NCBI RefSeq assembly: GCF_009754945.1
Contig: NZ_WPIN01000025.1
Span: 1-64,000 of the forward strand
Source of the DNA: Spirosoma arboris
Lineage (GTDB): Bacteria; Bacteroidota; Bacteroidia; Cytophagales; Spirosomataceae
Direction of reading: 5' to 3'
DNA: 64,000 nt
Made by a program: the position numbers and the translations under genes. The notes beneath the pieces were generated by a model. That model searched no databases. It saw only the letters and a program-made list of their open reading frames with translations, and had not been told where the DNA came from. This document shows, in pieces, positions 18,685 to 28,578 of this stretch. Numbering within the stretch: the first letter of the stretch is position 1; each line of letters begins with the position of its first letter.

Positions 18685-19844
18685 ATGAACGATTACATCG
18701 CCTTTCTGGATGATGGGGAAACAACGGCCTTGACTTTACCAAGCAAGGCCGCTCCGGCGTACCGGTTTCCACCCACTTTATTGTCACCGCTATCACGCTA
18801 CGCAAAGAACAGCTCGCTGAAGCAGAAGCTCAGCTAGAAGTCGTTCGAGCACGCTTTTTTCAAACCGGGCCCATGAAGTCCGCTACAGTGGGCAATGATG
18901 ACAAACGCCGGATCCTGATCCTTAAACAATTGCTCACTGTCCCCTTTCAGATTTTCGCCTTAGTCGTCGATAAACGGGAACTGCGTGGGGAGGGCTTTTA
19001 TTACAAAGGGTCCTTCTACAAGTTTCTGCATGGTCTGGCTGACCGAGAACTCTACCGCAGCTTTCCTAATCTGGAATTAGTGGCGGACCGACACGGCGAC
19101 GAGAGCTTTATGCAGGGATTCACCCAGTATATCTATAATCGACACGTGCCTACTCTATTTAACCAGGCTAGTTTTCGCTTTGTCAACAGCCAAGCCAGTC
19201 TTCTCGTCCAAGCGGCTGATTTCGTAGCGGGCACCCTGGGCCGGTGTTATGATGAAACGGTTCTATCCCCCGAACGAGCCAGCTTCGTACAATTGCTGAA
19301 ACCTAAGCTACTGACCCTAAAATACTGGCCAGACGTATTTGCCCCAGTGGTGGCACAGAGCCTGCCCGATCAAGCCAATTACAATGCGGGTTTAGCGGAA
19401 CTGTGTGTGGGCCTAGGCCAAGACTTTTTGCATCGCAAATTGACCAGTCGTTCTCCTCAGGAAATTGATCAGGTTACTTGCTTAAACTATTTGTTGTTTC
19501 ATTTCCGCCACGTTGATCCCACTCGTTACATTTCAAGCCGGGAATTAATGGCGCATATTGAGGAACGGCGGGGCAGTTCACCCACCCTGCACTACTTTCA
19601 AACGCGGGTGATTGCCCCGCTCCGGGATGCGGGTGTCATCATTGCCAGCAACACCAAAGGCTACAAAATCCCCTCCTGTGAGGGAGACCTTTACGATTTT
19701 GTGAATCATAGTAATACCATCATTCAACCGCTGTTATCTCGGATCAGCAAATGGCGGGATCGAATCCGATTAGCCACTGGAGGATCAATTGACCTGTTAG
19801 AGCGGGAGGAGTATGCGAATCTAAAACAATTACTAGCCGATTAA
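18685..19844 (+). pseudogene. DUF3800 family protein, frameshifted near its start
   Basis: The long frame starts at ATG 18873, but homology-like sequence continues upstream. From ATG 18685 the first frame reads MNDYIAFLDD. After about 18713 the sense continues one frame away as GNNGLDFTKQG and then VSTHFIVTAI, and runs into the long frame. One missing base near GATGATGGGG explains this. DUF3800 proteins start with an acidic FLDE.G motif, here split by the shift. The domain also has the internal LLVQAADFVAGTL motif. The C-terminal 110 residues look like a winged-helix addition. A 16-nt stem-loop element (18750-18765) lies in frame between TKQG and VSTHF. Either the gene is dead, it starts late, or there is a base error. 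DUF3800 proteins have a predicted nuclease-like fold; the role is unknown. Confidence 0.7.
18750..18765 (+). repeat. 16-nt stem-loop element (copy D)
   Basis: CGCTCCGGCGTACCGG: prefix CGCT, stem CCGG/CCGG, loop CGTA. It lies in frame inside the DUF3800 gene and adds about five residues (RSGVP) before a conserved VSTHF; boundaries are uncertain here. Confidence 0.6.
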
Positions 19845-19937
19845 TTGCTGACTTGATTTGGATATAATAGATAGGGGTTACAAATCAGGAACGACCCTTC
19901 CAGCTCTGTAGCCCTGTTCGCGAAGTTATTATAAGTC

Positions 19938-20070
19938 AAATTGATTGAAAAAATTATCTTTGTATACCTTGATAATCAAGGTTGTTGAAATGAAAATGGG
20001 AATAAATAGGCTACTCTACGAATAGCCTATTTATAAACGTAGGATGCTGGGCATACGTTTATAAAAGTCA
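19938..20070 (+). ncRNA. candidate small RNA or attenuator leader
   Basis: A Bacteroidota-type -7 box TATCTTTG lies at about 19955-19962 with TTG words 15-20 bases upstream. It is followed by a perfect palindrome (19967-19973 with 19975-19981). Two strong hairpins then overlap: 20002-20013 pairs with 20023-20034, and 20030-20041 pairs with 20054-20065. Both have 12-bp arms and share bases 20030-20034, so they cannot both form fully, as in attenuators or riboswitches. The only frame downstream is the 51-residue peptide at 20173. No known RNA family recognised. Confidence 0.4.
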
Positions 20071-20172
20071 TTTTGACCACCCGCTCTGACAGTATTGTTG
20101 CAGCCTATAGTTACGTTACAAGGTTAATATGTAGCTGATTATAGAGCGAGGAGTACTTGATAAGTAACAGAT

Positions 20173-20328
20173 ATGGGCATCTGTGGAATCCTATTGATCA
20201 CGGTCTTGATAGCTATTCTAGCTGTTCTGGCTCTGTGGTTAGAAAATAGACAGACTAAGCAGAAGCAAAAAGCAAAGAAGGGAAAGAAACAAAAAGGGAA
20301 GCCCACGAATCCCAATGCTAGAGATTAG
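20173..20328 (+). CDS. small single-pass membrane peptide
   Basis: A 51-residue frame, MGICGILLITVLIAILAVLA..., with one hydrophobic helix (about residues 4-22) followed by a strongly basic tail rich in K and Q. Such a pattern is typical of small membrane-anchored peptides and of the hydrophobic toxins of type I systems, although those usually have shorter tails. The structured non-coding stretch just upstream (19938-20070) could control it. No relative recognised. Confidence 0.4.
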   Translation: MGICGILLITVLIAILAVLALWLENRQTKQKQKAKKGKKQKGKPTNPNARD

Positions 20329-20378
20329 GGAACATAGTGCCACTTCTACAGCCGGTCAAAACGCTAACTTCTTTATTG

Positions 20379-20726
20379 ATGAATCCAGCCTTGAATCAAG
20401 CCATTTGCTACATTGAGTTTCCGGCTCATGACTTGGTAGCGACCAAAGACTTCTATCAACAAGCGTTCGGGTGGTCATTTGAAGACTACGGACCCGACTA
20501 TACCAGCTTCGTCGATGGCCGCATTGCGGGTGGCTTCTTTAAAGCTGATGGCCTAATCGTTTCGCACCCCTTAGTGGTGATTTGGGCTGATGATTTAGAA
20601 GAGAGCTTACGCGTGGTGGAGCAAGCCGGGGGGATAATTACCAAACCTATTTTTTCGTATCCCAGTGGCCGACGGTTTCATTTTACGGATCCCACCGGGA
20701 ATGAATTAGCCGTCTGCTCAGCATGA
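20379..20726 (+). CDS. VOC family protein (glyoxalase/bleomycin-resistance fold)
   Basis: A 115-residue single-domain VOC protein. The N-terminal strand-helix ICYIEFPAHDLVATKDFYQQAFGW and the C-terminal FHFTDPTGNELAVCSA are typical. A GTG at 20337 gives a longer form, but homologues begin near the ATG at 20379. VOC proteins use paired beta-alpha-beta-beta-beta units to bind a metal and diverse substrates. The specific reaction cannot be assigned. It follows the small peptide gene after 50 bases, on the same strand. Confidence 0.82.
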   Translation: MNPALNQAICYIEFPAHDLVATKDFYQQAFGWSFEDYGPDYTSFVDGRIAGGFFKADGLIVSHPLVVIWADDLEESLRVVEQAGGIITKPIFSYPSGRRFHFTDPTGNELAVCSA

Positions 20727-21109
20727 GTTTTTTGAAAAGGAAAGTTGATAGGACTAGTAATTATACGTTTAGTTACATAACCTAAGTTTAGGTGAAAACT
20801 AGGTACATTTCATTCAACCGCGCATTTGATTGAAACGTAAAAGATAGAGTAAAGACAACCAAAATCGCCTTTGTTCTTAAGGAATGCAGTTGAAATAAGG
20901 AATCACTTCTACTGATCAACAATGGGTGCATTTGCCGTTTCATACAAAATCCGTCACTTGCCTCTAAAGAGTCAGCGTAACACGAATGGAGCGTTTATAT
21001 GAGAATCAATACTTCGGGGTTATGACCTGTATCTGCCAAGTCGAGTCGTTTGACACTTTTTGGCTATTGTTGAATATATTGAGTTGGTATTTTATCCTTG
21101 TGCTCACTC
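20727..21109. other. intergenic stretch without recognised gene
   Basis: About 380 AT-rich bases ahead of the split kinase gene. A frame from 20986 overlaps the kinase start in another frame and looks like a shadow. No repeat or RNA recognised. Confidence 0.4.
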
Positions 21110-23278
21110 ATGCCCCGACTTTTCCTGCCTTATCTGTTAACCACTTTAGTAGGCTGGTTGTGTGTATCCTACTCCTGGGCACAAGCGGTTTTTCGAGTCG
21201 ATAGCCTACCGGCCAATGGCATCCTTCTCAACAAAGCCTGGAAATGGCATTTAGGCGACAATCCCGCCTGGGCAAAGCCGGAGTTTGATGATTCCCGCTG
21301 GGACACGCTCAACCCAGCGCAACTTATCAGTACGCTTGACAAACTGCCCCAACAGGGCATTGGCTGATTACGGATTCGCTTGCACGTGGCTCCTTCCTTG
21401 CGAGGAAAGAGCATTGGAATAAATGGTCGTCAGGCTGGCGCAAGCGAGTTGTTTTTGAATGGGCAGTTAACGTTTCTAGCTGGAAAAATCGACTCATTAA
21501 AACCCTCAGCACGGAGAGCGAACATTCCCTCTGCGTTATCGGCTGTATTAATTCACCTAAATAATGATTCGGTGCAGCTCGTGGCTGTACGGTACGCTTT
21601 TTCAAGAAAACAATGGATAAAGGTCCCTCGGTCATTTTTTCGCCTGAGGGTGTTCCCTGCTGGGGAGACGGAAACAAAAATTGTCTTCTCGAAGGTAGAG
21701 CATCTGATTGAGAGTATGCTCTTTGGGGCCTTCCTGATTCTCGGTATTCTACAGCTATTACTCTATTCCACGTCGGCGGGCGGGCGAACCAATCTGTATT
21801 TTGGTATCTTCCTTTTGGCTCAATCCTTCCAGGCGTATGCCATCCTATCGCTACTAAGAGATCCAGATTTATTTCCGCTATCATCTGGTGGCAAGTGGTT
21901 TGATGATATGTCTAATATTGTGATTGGTATCTCGACCGCCATTGCCGGAGTGTTTTATCTGCTCGGCATTTATGCGTATTTCAAATTGCCCAAAAGAACA
22001 CCTTTTTACATAGCCCTGATCCTGATTTTAGCTTCACTACCCACCACTATTTTTGCGCCTTATCAGAGATTCGGTCGAATAGTTTTTTTATGGATTGAAT
22101 ACCTCCTACCTTATATTTTACCTTTTTTTGAGATTTTACGAGTTGACCTGCTAGCTATCAGGCAAGGTAAGCCAGGTGCCCGCCTGTTTACTACCGCACA
22201 TAGCATCTTACTGATAAGCTGGATATTGCTGGCATTCAGCGAATATTCTGCCGTTTCTCCGTTTTTAATCGCCAATGGCAACTATCTATTCGTATTAAGT
22301 TTTTTGGGGCTTGCCGTTACCATTACCCTACTGTTAGCAGAAGACAGGCTGGCTACCAATAAACTCCTGCGTCGACAGCTTGTTGACTTAGAAGCCCTCT
22401 CCCAGAAAACCCTCGCTCAGGAGCAGGAAAAACAACTACTACTAGCCACTCAAAACGAGCGGCTCGAACAGCAAGTCGAGCAACGCACAGCCGAGCTAAA
22501 AGCCTCCCAGGCTCAACTCATTCAGAAAGAAAAGTTGGCCAGTCTGGGCGAACTGACGGCGGGTATCGCTCATGAAATTCAGAACCCACTCAACTTCGTC
22601 AACAACTTCTCGGAAGTGAGCAGTGAGCTCGTTGATGAATTGACGCAGGAGGCTCAGGCAGGTCATACTGAAGATGTACTGGCCATTGCCGGTGATTTAC
22701 GTCAAAACCTGCACAAGATTCACCACCACGGCGGACGAGCCTCCGCCATCGTCAAAGGCATGTTGGAACACAGCCGTACCGATTCGGGCGAAAAAAGACC
22801 TACCGGCCTGAATGCGTTAGCCGATGAATATCTGAAGATTGCCTATCAAGGGCTTAGGGCCAAAGACAAATCGTTCGAATGCGCTCTGCTGACGGAGTAT
22901 GAGGCTGACTTGGGAGAAGTCAATGTAGTCCCCCAGGAAATCGGGCGTGTCCTATTGAATCTGTATAACAACGCCTTCTACGCCGTCAGAGAACGTCAGA
23001 AGCAAAGAGATTCATCTTACCGGCCGACAGTAACGGTGCTAACGGCGAAGACCAAAGAAGGCATTCAAATCCGGGTAGCGGACAACGGCAGGGGGATACC
23101 AGAGACCCTACAAAGCAAAGTCTTCCAACCTTTTTTCACCACCAAGCCCACGGGCGAAGGAACGGGCTTGGGCCTATCTTTAAGTTATGATATAGTCACC
23201 AAGGGGCATGGCGGAACGCTTCGAGTGGAGAGCCAAGCGGGTGAAGGGAGCACGTTTGTTATTGAATTACCGCAATAG
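21110..23278 (+). pseudogene. 7TMR-DISM-like sensor histidine kinase interrupted by a stop codon
   Basis: One continuous frame apart from a TGA at 21365-21367. Before it: signal peptide MPRLFLPYLLTTLVG and a jelly-roll-like domain with KAWKWHLGDNPAW. After it: LRIRLHVAP, seven membrane segments (about 21720-22340), a coiled coil, HisKA with the histidine in AGIAHEIQNPLNF, and HATPase_c with NLYNNAFYAV and DNGRGIPE, ending TFVIELPQ. The expected residue at the stop is tryptophan (GIGW-LRIR), so one G-to-A change explains it. Downstream translation could restart at a TTG and give a kinase without its periplasmic sensor. It may be a real null allele, a base error or readthrough. No response regulator is adjacent. 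Confidence 0.8.
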
Positions 23279-23338
23279 CAAAAAATCGATTTCGATGCGT
23301 AACCTCGTCTTCTGAAACGCCCAAATTATTGATACCCA

Positions 23339-23358
23339 ATCGTCTCAATTGGGAGCGT
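23339..23358 (+). repeat. dispersed 20-nt repeat, copy 1
   Basis: ATCGTCTCAATTGGGAGCGT. It lies within a larger hairpin: GAAACGC (23313-23319) can pair with GCGTTTC (23355-23361) and CCCAAT pairs with ATTGGG. Related copies are at 28713, 33078 and 60013. Confidence 0.6.
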
Positions 23359-23448
23359 TTCGGGAGACAGACAAGAAACTATTAGCTAGCCAAGCAATAC
23401 AACACGATTGATTTTAGTTTCAGCGAAGGAAGCCAAGCCTCTTCAGGC

Positions 23449-24009
23449 TCATCGCTGGTTAGGAAGAAGCTGGGTCTTTTTCCCGGTCTTATCAGTCATT
23501 TCCAACGTCGGATTAGCTCCCTTTAACGGAATGAACAGCGAAACCGTTTCAGTTTCTTTTTCTCCTTGAAGGTAAAGGCCTGACCCTCTTTTGGGCAAAT
23601 AATACAGATGGGCTCGCTCCCGACCTGTTTCGTCATCAATACCCACGACGAATGAGCTATCCGCTAGGGAAGCTATACCTCCTCGTTCAGTTCCAGTTGG
23701 GTCTTTGAATTGAATGCCAGCCGTGACAATATTACGACGATGTGCCACTTTACCGCTCACAATTGGATCAGGAATGGGAGCCGCGATCACAATCCGTTCG
23801 CGATTTTGTGGGTCCACAATGACAAGTTTATGCAGGCGTAACGAATCACCCATAGCCGTTAGTGAGGTGGCTTTGGGTAAGGTCCAAGATGCAATCAAGA
23901 AAGGTAATGTGATTAACCAAGTAGCTGACAAAACGTTGAGCCGCTGCCCTAACCGTTTATTGTTTTGTTCTAGAGTAGCAAGCCGAAGGGAAATATCTTG
24001 TTCTTTCAT
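23449..24009 (-). CDS. hypothetical membrane-anchored protein
   Basis: A 186-residue protein with a short N-terminal coiled coil (SLRLATLEQNNKRLGQRL), one membrane helix (about residues 28-46) and a C-terminal domain of short strands containing GDSLRLHKLVIVDPQNRERI, GGIASL and GIDDETGRERAHL. This resembles conserved hypothetical proteins of Bacteroidota and Proteobacteria of unknown role. It is convergent with the kinase before it. Confidence 0.6.
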   Translation of the reverse strand: MKEQDISLRLATLEQNNKRLGQRLNVLSATWLITLPFLIASWTLPKATSLTAMGDSLRLHKLVIVDPQNRERIVIAAPIPDPIVSGKVAHRRNIVTAGIQFKDPTGTERGGIASLADSSFVVGIDDETGRERAHLYYLPKRGSGLYLQGEKETETVSLFIPLKGANPTLEMTDKTGKKTQLLPNQR

Positions 24010-24180
24010 GAGGGACTATAACCTGTTATATGATAGCCAAAACACGAAACCTCAGGCTAAATACTGTTTCAATGGATGCCCTATTTATGGACATAGAATT
24101 TCTGCCTGTCGCACTGAGGAGCGTTTTTACAAGACACTAGATTTTTGATCTCTGTCCAACTCAACCAGTCGCATAAGCAC

Positions 24181-26877
24181 TTATTCGCTCCGCAAACTTT
24201 TCACTGGATTTAGCAAAGCAGCTCGAATGCTTTGAAGGCTAACCGTCACCAATGCAAGACCAATAGCCCCCACGCCCGCCACCACGAACGCCCACCAGGG
24301 CACGGCAATGTGGTAGGCGAAATCGACCAACCAGCGGCTCATAGCGTACCAAGCCAGGGGTGTAGCAATGCCAATCGCGATGATGATTAGCTTTAGGAAA
24401 TCTTTGGTGAGCAATCCAATCAGGCTGGGTACACTGGCCCCCAATACTTTCCGAATACCCATCTCCTTAGTGCGCTGTTTGGCGATGAATGTCGCTAGGG
24501 CGAATAGCCCCAAACAGGCAATGAAAATGGCTAAACTCGCAAACAGGCCACTCACCCGGCCAAACCGCTGCTCAGCTTTGTACTGCTTATTGAAAAAATC
24601 GTCAAGAAAGAAATACTCAAACGGGTTACCGGGGAAAATCCGCTCGTATTGTGCCTGAATACTGGCCAGTCGCTGGGTAAGGTTTCGGGTCGAGGCCAGT
24701 TGTAGCGAAAAGAATTGGGCCGCATCAGGCCGAAAGCGCAAGAGCATAGGCCAGTGCCCTTTTTGCAGGCCTTGCTGGTGAAAGTCTTTCACCACCCCCA
24801 CAATCTGAAGTGTATCGCCCGTACCAATAAACTTACCTAAGGCGTCACTGGGGCTACTGAAACCCAGCAGTTTAACGGCTGTTTCGTTGAGAAGTGCATT
24901 CGTTCTATCCGTGCCAAAGGCGCGGTTGAAATTCCGGCCGGCCAATAAACGAATGGCATAAGCTTCCAGGAAGTGGTCGTCGATAGCCGTATTGTAGAGT
25001 GTGTTATCAACGGCGTCGGCGCGGTCTACTCGACGGGCGCTGTTTGCCCACAGAATTTCCATGCCTGGTATATGAGTCGACGTCGTGGTTTTCTCCACGA
25101 ATCTCGCTTTCAGGAGCTCCTGCTGGAAAGCATCTACTTTAGCTCCGTAGGTAGAGTCAGGAGCCAGGACCCCACGAACAATCAACTTCTGGGCTGAACT
25201 GAAGCCTAAATCCTGCTCCTGCATAAAGCGCAGTTGTCGGTAGACAGTTAGCGTGCCAACCATCAGAATAATTGAAGCGGCAAACTGAAACACAATGAGG
25301 CTTTGCCGAAGCGATAAGCCACTAGTAAGATGGCTTAGTTTGCCTTTTAAGGCGGTAATGGGCTGGAAACCGGATAACAGCAAGGCTGGGTATAAGCCCG
25401 ACAGCAAGGTCCCCCCCAGGAATATACCAAAGGCAGGAAGCCAGAGGTCATGTTGTAGCCACTGGTTCAGCGATAGTGGGTTTCCTGTCAGGTCACTAAA
25501 ATAAGGGGCACTGGCCTGTACAATGATTAACGCCAGCGCCACGGCAAGTAAATTGGGGAGTACAGATTCAATTAGGAATTGACTAATTAGTTGGGCGCGT
25601 TCAGCTCCGGCCACTTTGCGAATGCCGACCTCTTTAGCCCGGTCCATGGCCCGGGCCGTTGCCAGGTTGATATAATTGATCCAGGCGATTACCAGAATGA
25701 ACAGGGCAATCACCGATAGTACAGCCACCGACTGCCCGTTGCCGTTCGCTTCAGCTTCCTGATTGAGGTTGGAAAAAAGATGAATATCAGGCAACGGTTG
25801 GAGTAGTAACTCAGACCGGTTTCCGTTTTTAGCCTCATTGGGAACGTATTTCTGAACCAAATTAACAATTTTGGCCCTAAACTGCTCAACCCGAGCAATG
25901 GGCTTTAGTTTTACATACGTATAAAAGGCGTACCAGCCCCAACTGGTCTGGGCGTCAGGTTCGGTTAAGTAGGAGAAAATCAGATCGAGTTCGAGGTGGG
26001 AATTTTTGGGGTAATCCTTATAAACGCCTTTTACCAAATAGGGAGTACGGCCCAGCTTAATCGTTTTGCCCAAGGGATTTTCACGAGCGAAATATTTGCG
26101 GGCGGTCGTCTCTGACAGCACAACCGTATTTTTATCGGTCAGTGCTGTGGCCTGATTGCCCCGTAAAAAGTCGATCTTGAAGATATTGAAAATGGAGTTA
26201 TCGGCGAAGTAAAAATTATCCTCTCGATGATGAATGTTCTGGTAAGTCACCACATTGGTGCGGGCGGCGAAGAGCCGGGCCGTTTCGGCTACTTCGGAGA
26301 ACTCCTTTTTCAGGGTCGGTGCAATGGCCGGGTAGGACGTAGCCGAGCGAAACGCCAGCTTCCCATTCTGATAACTGTCCAGTTCGATGCGGAAAATATG
26401 ATCCGCGTCAGGATGGAAGCTATCGTAACTTCGCTCGAAAGTTACGTACTGCAAAATCAGCAGACAGGCAGCCATCCCGAAGGCCAGCCCGAGGGTATTG
26501 ATCAGAAAGAACGACTTATTTTTGAGCAGGTTTCGCCAAGCGACTTTTAGATAGTTGCGTACCATAGCTGGTTTTATAATAAAGATGGTTTGCGGTTCCC
26601 GACTGGGAAACCCGGGTTGAGAATAGGTAAGGATTTGGCCTGTAGTGGACCCGCTAAAGGGGCAAATCAGCCGTAAAACTGCCAGTATATAGCGCCAGCG
26701 GGCTCCCCGCAAACCGACGGTCTTTATCCAGTAGGCGAACATCTCCAGTAGATCCCCCTGCAGTTCGTCTTCCAGACCAGAGGGGCTGAACCGGCTCATT
26801 AGCCAAGTAGCCCAGCGGGGCGGTCGGTCGTTACGGGGCCTGGTATCGTGTTTCTGGTCGTTGGTTAAGCGCCCCAT
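24181..26877 (-). CDS. FtsX-family ABC permease with N-terminal prefix domain
   Basis: An 898-residue permease. Residues 1-85 form the permease prefix domain (WATWLMSRFSP, LEDELQGDLLEMF); then comes the usual core starting MVRNYLKVAWRNLLKNK, with a periplasmic domain, FtsX block one with AKEVGIRKVAGA, FtsX block two with TKEMGIRKVLGAS, and the DPVKSLRSE-like end. The ATG at 26877 overlaps the last 13 bases of the PadR gene (26865-27203), so translation is probably coupled. A longer frame begins at 26934 inside the regulator and is less likely. PadR-permease pairs of this kind are common in Bacteroidota. The ATPase partner is not nearby. Confidence 0.9.
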   Translation of the reverse strand: MGRLTNDQKHDTRPRNDRPPRWATWLMSRFSPSGLEDELQGDLLEMFAYWIKTVGLRGARWRYILAVLRLICPFSGSTTGQILTYSQPGFPSREPQTIFIIKPAMVRNYLKVAWRNLLKNKSFFLINTLGLAFGMAACLLILQYVTFERSYDSFHPDADHIFRIELDSYQNGKLAFRSATSYPAIAPTLKKEFSEVAETARLFAARTNVVTYQNIHHREDNFYFADNSIFNIFKIDFLRGNQATALTDKNTVVLSETTARKYFARENPLGKTIKLGRTPYLVKGVYKDYPKNSHLELDLIFSYLTEPDAQTSWGWYAFYTYVKLKPIARVEQFRAKIVNLVQKYVPNEAKNGNRSELLLQPLPDIHLFSNLNQEAEANGNGQSVAVLSVIALFILVIAWINYINLATARAMDRAKEVGIRKVAGAERAQLISQFLIESVLPNLLAVALALIIVQASAPYFSDLTGNPLSLNQWLQHDLWLPAFGIFLGGTLLSGLYPALLLSGFQPITALKGKLSHLTSGLSLRQSLIVFQFAASIILMVGTLTVYRQLRFMQEQDLGFSSAQKLIVRGVLAPDSTYGAKVDAFQQELLKARFVEKTTTSTHIPGMEILWANSARRVDRADAVDNTLYNTAIDDHFLEAYAIRLLAGRNFNRAFGTDRTNALLNETAVKLLGFSSPSDALGKFIGTGDTLQIVGVVKDFHQQGLQKGHWPMLLRFRPDAAQFFSLQLASTRNLTQRLASIQAQYERIFPGNPFEYFFLDDFFNKQYKAEQRFGRVSGLFASLAIFIACLGLFALATFIAKQRTKEMGIRKVLGASVPSLIGLLTKDFLKLIIIAIGIATPLAWYAMSRWLVDFAYHIAVPWWAFVVAGVGAIGLALVTVSLQSIRAALLNPVKSLRSE

Positions 26878-27203
26878 AGTAGTAGGATTGGCGTTGGAAT
26901 CTGGTCCCACAATTGACTTCGTAAGTGTCGGCACTCGATCAGGGCGCGCTGACCAGCTGTGGTAACGGTAAAGAGCCGTTTTTGGCGGCCTCCCCGCTCG
27001 GTAGTAGCTCCACCCATCTGGGAGGAGACAAATCCTTTCTCGGCGAGCCGTTGGAGGGTGGTGTGGACCGTGGGGAAGCTGATGCTACGGGCCATCTGCT
27101 GGTCAATGTTTTGGGTGATGGCCGCACAGTAGGCCTGCTCTTGCAGGGCAGCTACCGTCAATAGGACGACTTCCTCCAACTCTCCTAAAAAGGCTCGTTT
27201 CAT
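26865..27203 (-). CDS. PadR family transcriptional regulator
   Basis: A 112-residue winged-helix protein: MKRAFLGELEEVVLLTVAAL at the start, recognition region FPTVHTTLQRLAEKGFVSS and wing GRQKRLFTVTTAG. It is short, with only a minimal C-terminal helix. It lies directly upstream of and overlaps the permease gene, so it probably controls its own operon. It is a paralogue of the PadR at 54898. The upstream palindromes (27315-27351) could be its operators or sites for a sigma-54 activator. Confidence 0.88.
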   Translation of the reverse strand: MKRAFLGELEEVVLLTVAALQEQAYCAAITQNIDQQMARSISFPTVHTTLQRLAEKGFVSSQMGGATTERGGRQKRLFTVTTAGQRALIECRHLRSQLWDQIPTPILLLWGA

Positions 27204-27227
27204 GACAAACGGAAAAGATTAGTATAG

Positions 27228-27351
27228 GTTTTGTCGGACAAATGCCGGGCCAAACTTCACAACTAGGCCTGAAAGCCTTTAATGGCGGTTTTTCTAAATC
27301 AACTGGTGCTAAATTGTCCAAAATTGGACAAATGCCGTGCAGAAGCGGACA
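27228..27351 (-). promoter_or_regulatory. sigma-54-like promoter with paired upstream palindromes
   Basis: On the minus strand TTGGCCCG-GCAT-TTGTC (27253-27237) closely fits the TTGGCACG-N4-TTGC consensus. Upstream are TGTCC-AAAATT-GGACA (27315-27330, perfect) and a decayed CGTGC-AGAAGC-GGACA (27336-27351), 21 bp apart. A smaller palindrome TGTCGGACA (27232-27240) overlaps the -12 element and could be a repressor site, for example for PadR. Confidence 0.65.
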
Positions 27352-27903
27352 GTCGTATTCTACGGATGGTCGTGGCCAGTGACTCATACAAGCCGTTTAA
27401 TTAAACGCCCATTTTAGGCGACGTTCGTAGTTATCCTTTATTGCTTGCATTTTAAGTTCAATGCTATCTAAACTTGTCATCTGCTTCGGCGTCCCAGTCA
27501 CTTTTCAATGGGTCCGTTTTGCCACACAGGCTGAGTGTGGGAGAGGATAAGGAAGAATTTTTGACCCGCCAAACTACCGTCGAAACTACCCTTTCGAGCC
27601 TCGCGGCCAAGTTGCCTTCGCAATTGTGCGGGCGGCCTCCGTTGATGCCAACCTAGTGGAAATAATCCATAAATGGTTTAGTTTTGGTCCATCAGTCATT
27701 CGAACCAGCCTACACTCTTTCGCCAGCGGTCGACTGCCTGGTGCTGGGTCACAGAGGCAACCTTGTTGTTCTATGACGCAGGCCATCCTATTGAGTTGAT
27801 GTAAGTTCATCATCCGTCCGATCTGCCCCCTCTCGGCAGACCATATACAGCTTAAGGATGTTCCTTTCGTCAGAAAAGTCTTTTATGTAGCCTAGATTAA
27901 ATC
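27352..27903. other. intergenic stretch without recognised gene
   Basis: About 550 bases between the PadR regulatory region and the TMEM175 gene. Open frames on both strands are short and do not resemble known proteins; decayed coding DNA is possible. A 16-base word at 27482-27497 differs from the stem-loop family at three positions and was not counted. Confidence 0.4.
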
Positions 27904-28578
27904 ATGAGCCAATCTGATAACCGAAACAAAGGCTTTAAAACAAATCGAGTCAAAGCCCTCGCCGATGGTATTTTTGGCATAGCTATGACCTTGTTGGTAT
28001 TAGATGTGAAGGAATCAGCTGGGCAGGGCCAGGAATTTTGGGAGCAGTTTCAGCCCATAGCCGAAAAGCTTTTCCCCTACATCGTGAGTTTTCTCATTCT
28101 GGGTATTTATTGGACGGGGCATCAGTCCCAATTTTATTTTATTAAGTATACGACACGGATGCATCTGTGGCTGAATGTCATCTTGCTCATGTTCGTGGCT
28201 CTTATCCCTTTTTCAGCCGCCTTGCTTAGTGAAAAAAAGTTAAGTCAATTTTCCGTTCTGATCTATGGCAGTAATGTACTGGCGGTCTTGGTAGCTTTTT
28301 ACGCCCAGTGGTGGTATGCCACGCATAACCACCGCTTAATCGATCCAAAGCTTGATAAACGCCTAATCGCTGATGTTAAAAAAAGAATGCTCATTCAGAT
28401 GGTGGCCTTTTTAGTTGCCTTAGCGGCCTCTTACTTAAGTACCAGGGTGAGTATTATCCTGTTTCTATTGGCTCAATTGTCCTACGTGTTCCTGACCACC
28501 CAAACGCCAACTGGTGCGCCTGCTGATGTGGAGAAGTCCGTTTCAAGGAAGCAGACGGAGAATGAGAAGGGGGATTGA
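27904..28578 (+). CDS. TMEM175/DUF1211 family membrane protein
   Basis: A 224-residue integral membrane protein with the family signature near the N-terminus, RVKALADGIFGIAMTLLVL, and about six hydrophobic helices. Bacterial TMEM175 proteins form potassium-permeable channels with two such units; the usual FSD triad is replaced here by ADG, as in some bacterial members. The C-terminal 25 residues are polar and cytoplasmic. The gene stands alone on the plus strand. Channel function is inferred from family only. Confidence 0.82.
   Translation: MSQSDNRNKGFKTNRVKALADGIFGIAMTLLVLDVKESAGQGQEFWEQFQPIAEKLFPYIVSFLILGIYWTGHQSQFYFIKYTTRMHLWLNVILLMFVALIPFSAALLSEKKLSQFSVLIYGSNVLAVLVAFYAQWWYATHNHRLIDPKLDKRLIADVKKRMLIQMVAFLVALAASYLSTRVSIILFLLAQLSYVFLTTQTPTGAPADVEKSVSRKQTENEKGD

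Noticed and set aside
27482..27497. Possible further 16-nt element
   Set aside because: 13 of 16 bases match copy F but the stem has a mismatch; about one such match is expected by chance in a window this size.
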